Source of the DNA: Anadara kagoshimensis | Lineage: Eukaryota > Mollusca > Bivalvia > Arcoida > Arcidae | Assembly (NCBI GenBank): GCA_021292105.1 | Contig: CM037864.1 | Span: 8,174,635 to 8,238,634, forward strand | Direction: 5' to 3' | Length of the DNA stretch: 64,000 nt | Shown here: piece by piece, positions 63,666-64,000 of the stretch | How the letters are laid out: every line of letters begins with the position of its first letter | Position numbering within the stretch: the first letter of the stretch is position 1 | Position numbers and translations under genes: made by a program | The notes under the pieces: generated by a model | The model's database searches: none | Told to the model about the DNA's origin: nothing | The model's input: only the letters and a program-made list of their open reading frames with translations

Positions 63666-64000
63666 AAAACCATTGTAACATTTAATGCAGAAATCAGCAT
63701 TCTTTAATTAACAACTTATTGTAGATCCGATGTGCCACACACGTCGTATCGGTATCTGATCTGCAATTTTAACGTGATTCATCTTTAAACACAAGCATTA
63801 TAAAAGTTGCACCGTTAAAATATATATATATATGTTTATATTTAAAACCTCAATGGGAAAATTGCGACAGGTCTTCTATCTATCAAATTATAAACAATTA
63901 GAGTTCAACAGGTCAGGCTCCCTGAATTGGTGACATCAGTTATAAGGAATTCGGGTGACAATAAACATCAGCATATCAACATTAACCGTAATTAAACTTT
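63666..64000. other. Non-coding end of window
   Basis: AT-rich with a short (at)n run at about 63821-63832. No gene is seen. Confidence 0.4.

Overview
The window is eukaryotic nuclear DNA, AT-rich and dense in introns and transposons. The repeats (tRNA-headed SINEs with a 3' end reading like gacgttaaacaccattact, short inverted-repeat MITEs, minisatellites) and the one gene recognised point to a mollusc, most likely a bivalve. That is inference; no species is assigned.

The only protein-coding gene I can support is on the + strand and runs from about 13.4 kb to 60.0 kb. It encodes a voltage-gated proton channel (Hv/HVCN1 family) in nine exons: 13440-13478 (first exon, least certain), 20067-20185, 42021-42145, 42788-43164, 53276-53329, 53800-53938, 54685-54800, 56513-56606 and 59817-60022. 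All eight introns are GT-AG, and the reading phase agrees at every junction. The spliced product is 422 residues from the inner Met (439 from an alternative upstream Met). S1 to S4 and a C-terminal coiled coil are all visible. The selectivity Asp of S1 is kept (D78), but S4 lacks its first arginine (Leu275 there, followed by Pro276) and has Asp284 where N214 sits in human Hv1. Loss of the first S4 arginine is the published hallmark of Aplysia Hv3, a weakly voltage-dependent proton-leak channel. The gene therefore looks like a divergent Hv3-type channel with a roughly 110-residue S1-S2 extracellular loop.

Layout: 1-13.4 kb is upstream, non-coding and repeat-filled, with SINEs, MITEs, a 40/38-bp minisatellite at 5.4-5.9 kb and a 150-bp palindrome at 11.8-12.0 kb. 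Exon 1 is followed by a 6.6-kb intron, and exon 2 by a 21.8-kb intron. The latter holds an array of roughly 800-bp units (20.4-25.7 kb) and a roughly 110-bp satellite apparently grown from a MITE end (32.5-34.05 kb). Exons 3 and 4 (S1, loop, S2) are 0.64 kb apart. A 10.1-kb repeat-filled intron follows, then exons 5-9 (end of S2, S3-S4, coiled coil, tail) from 53.3 to 60.0 kb. The remaining 4 kb is 3' UTR and intergenic sequence with no further gene recognised.

The other open reading frames are short and fall in repeats or look like chance frames. Repeat boundaries are read by eye and are approximate to about 5-20 bases.
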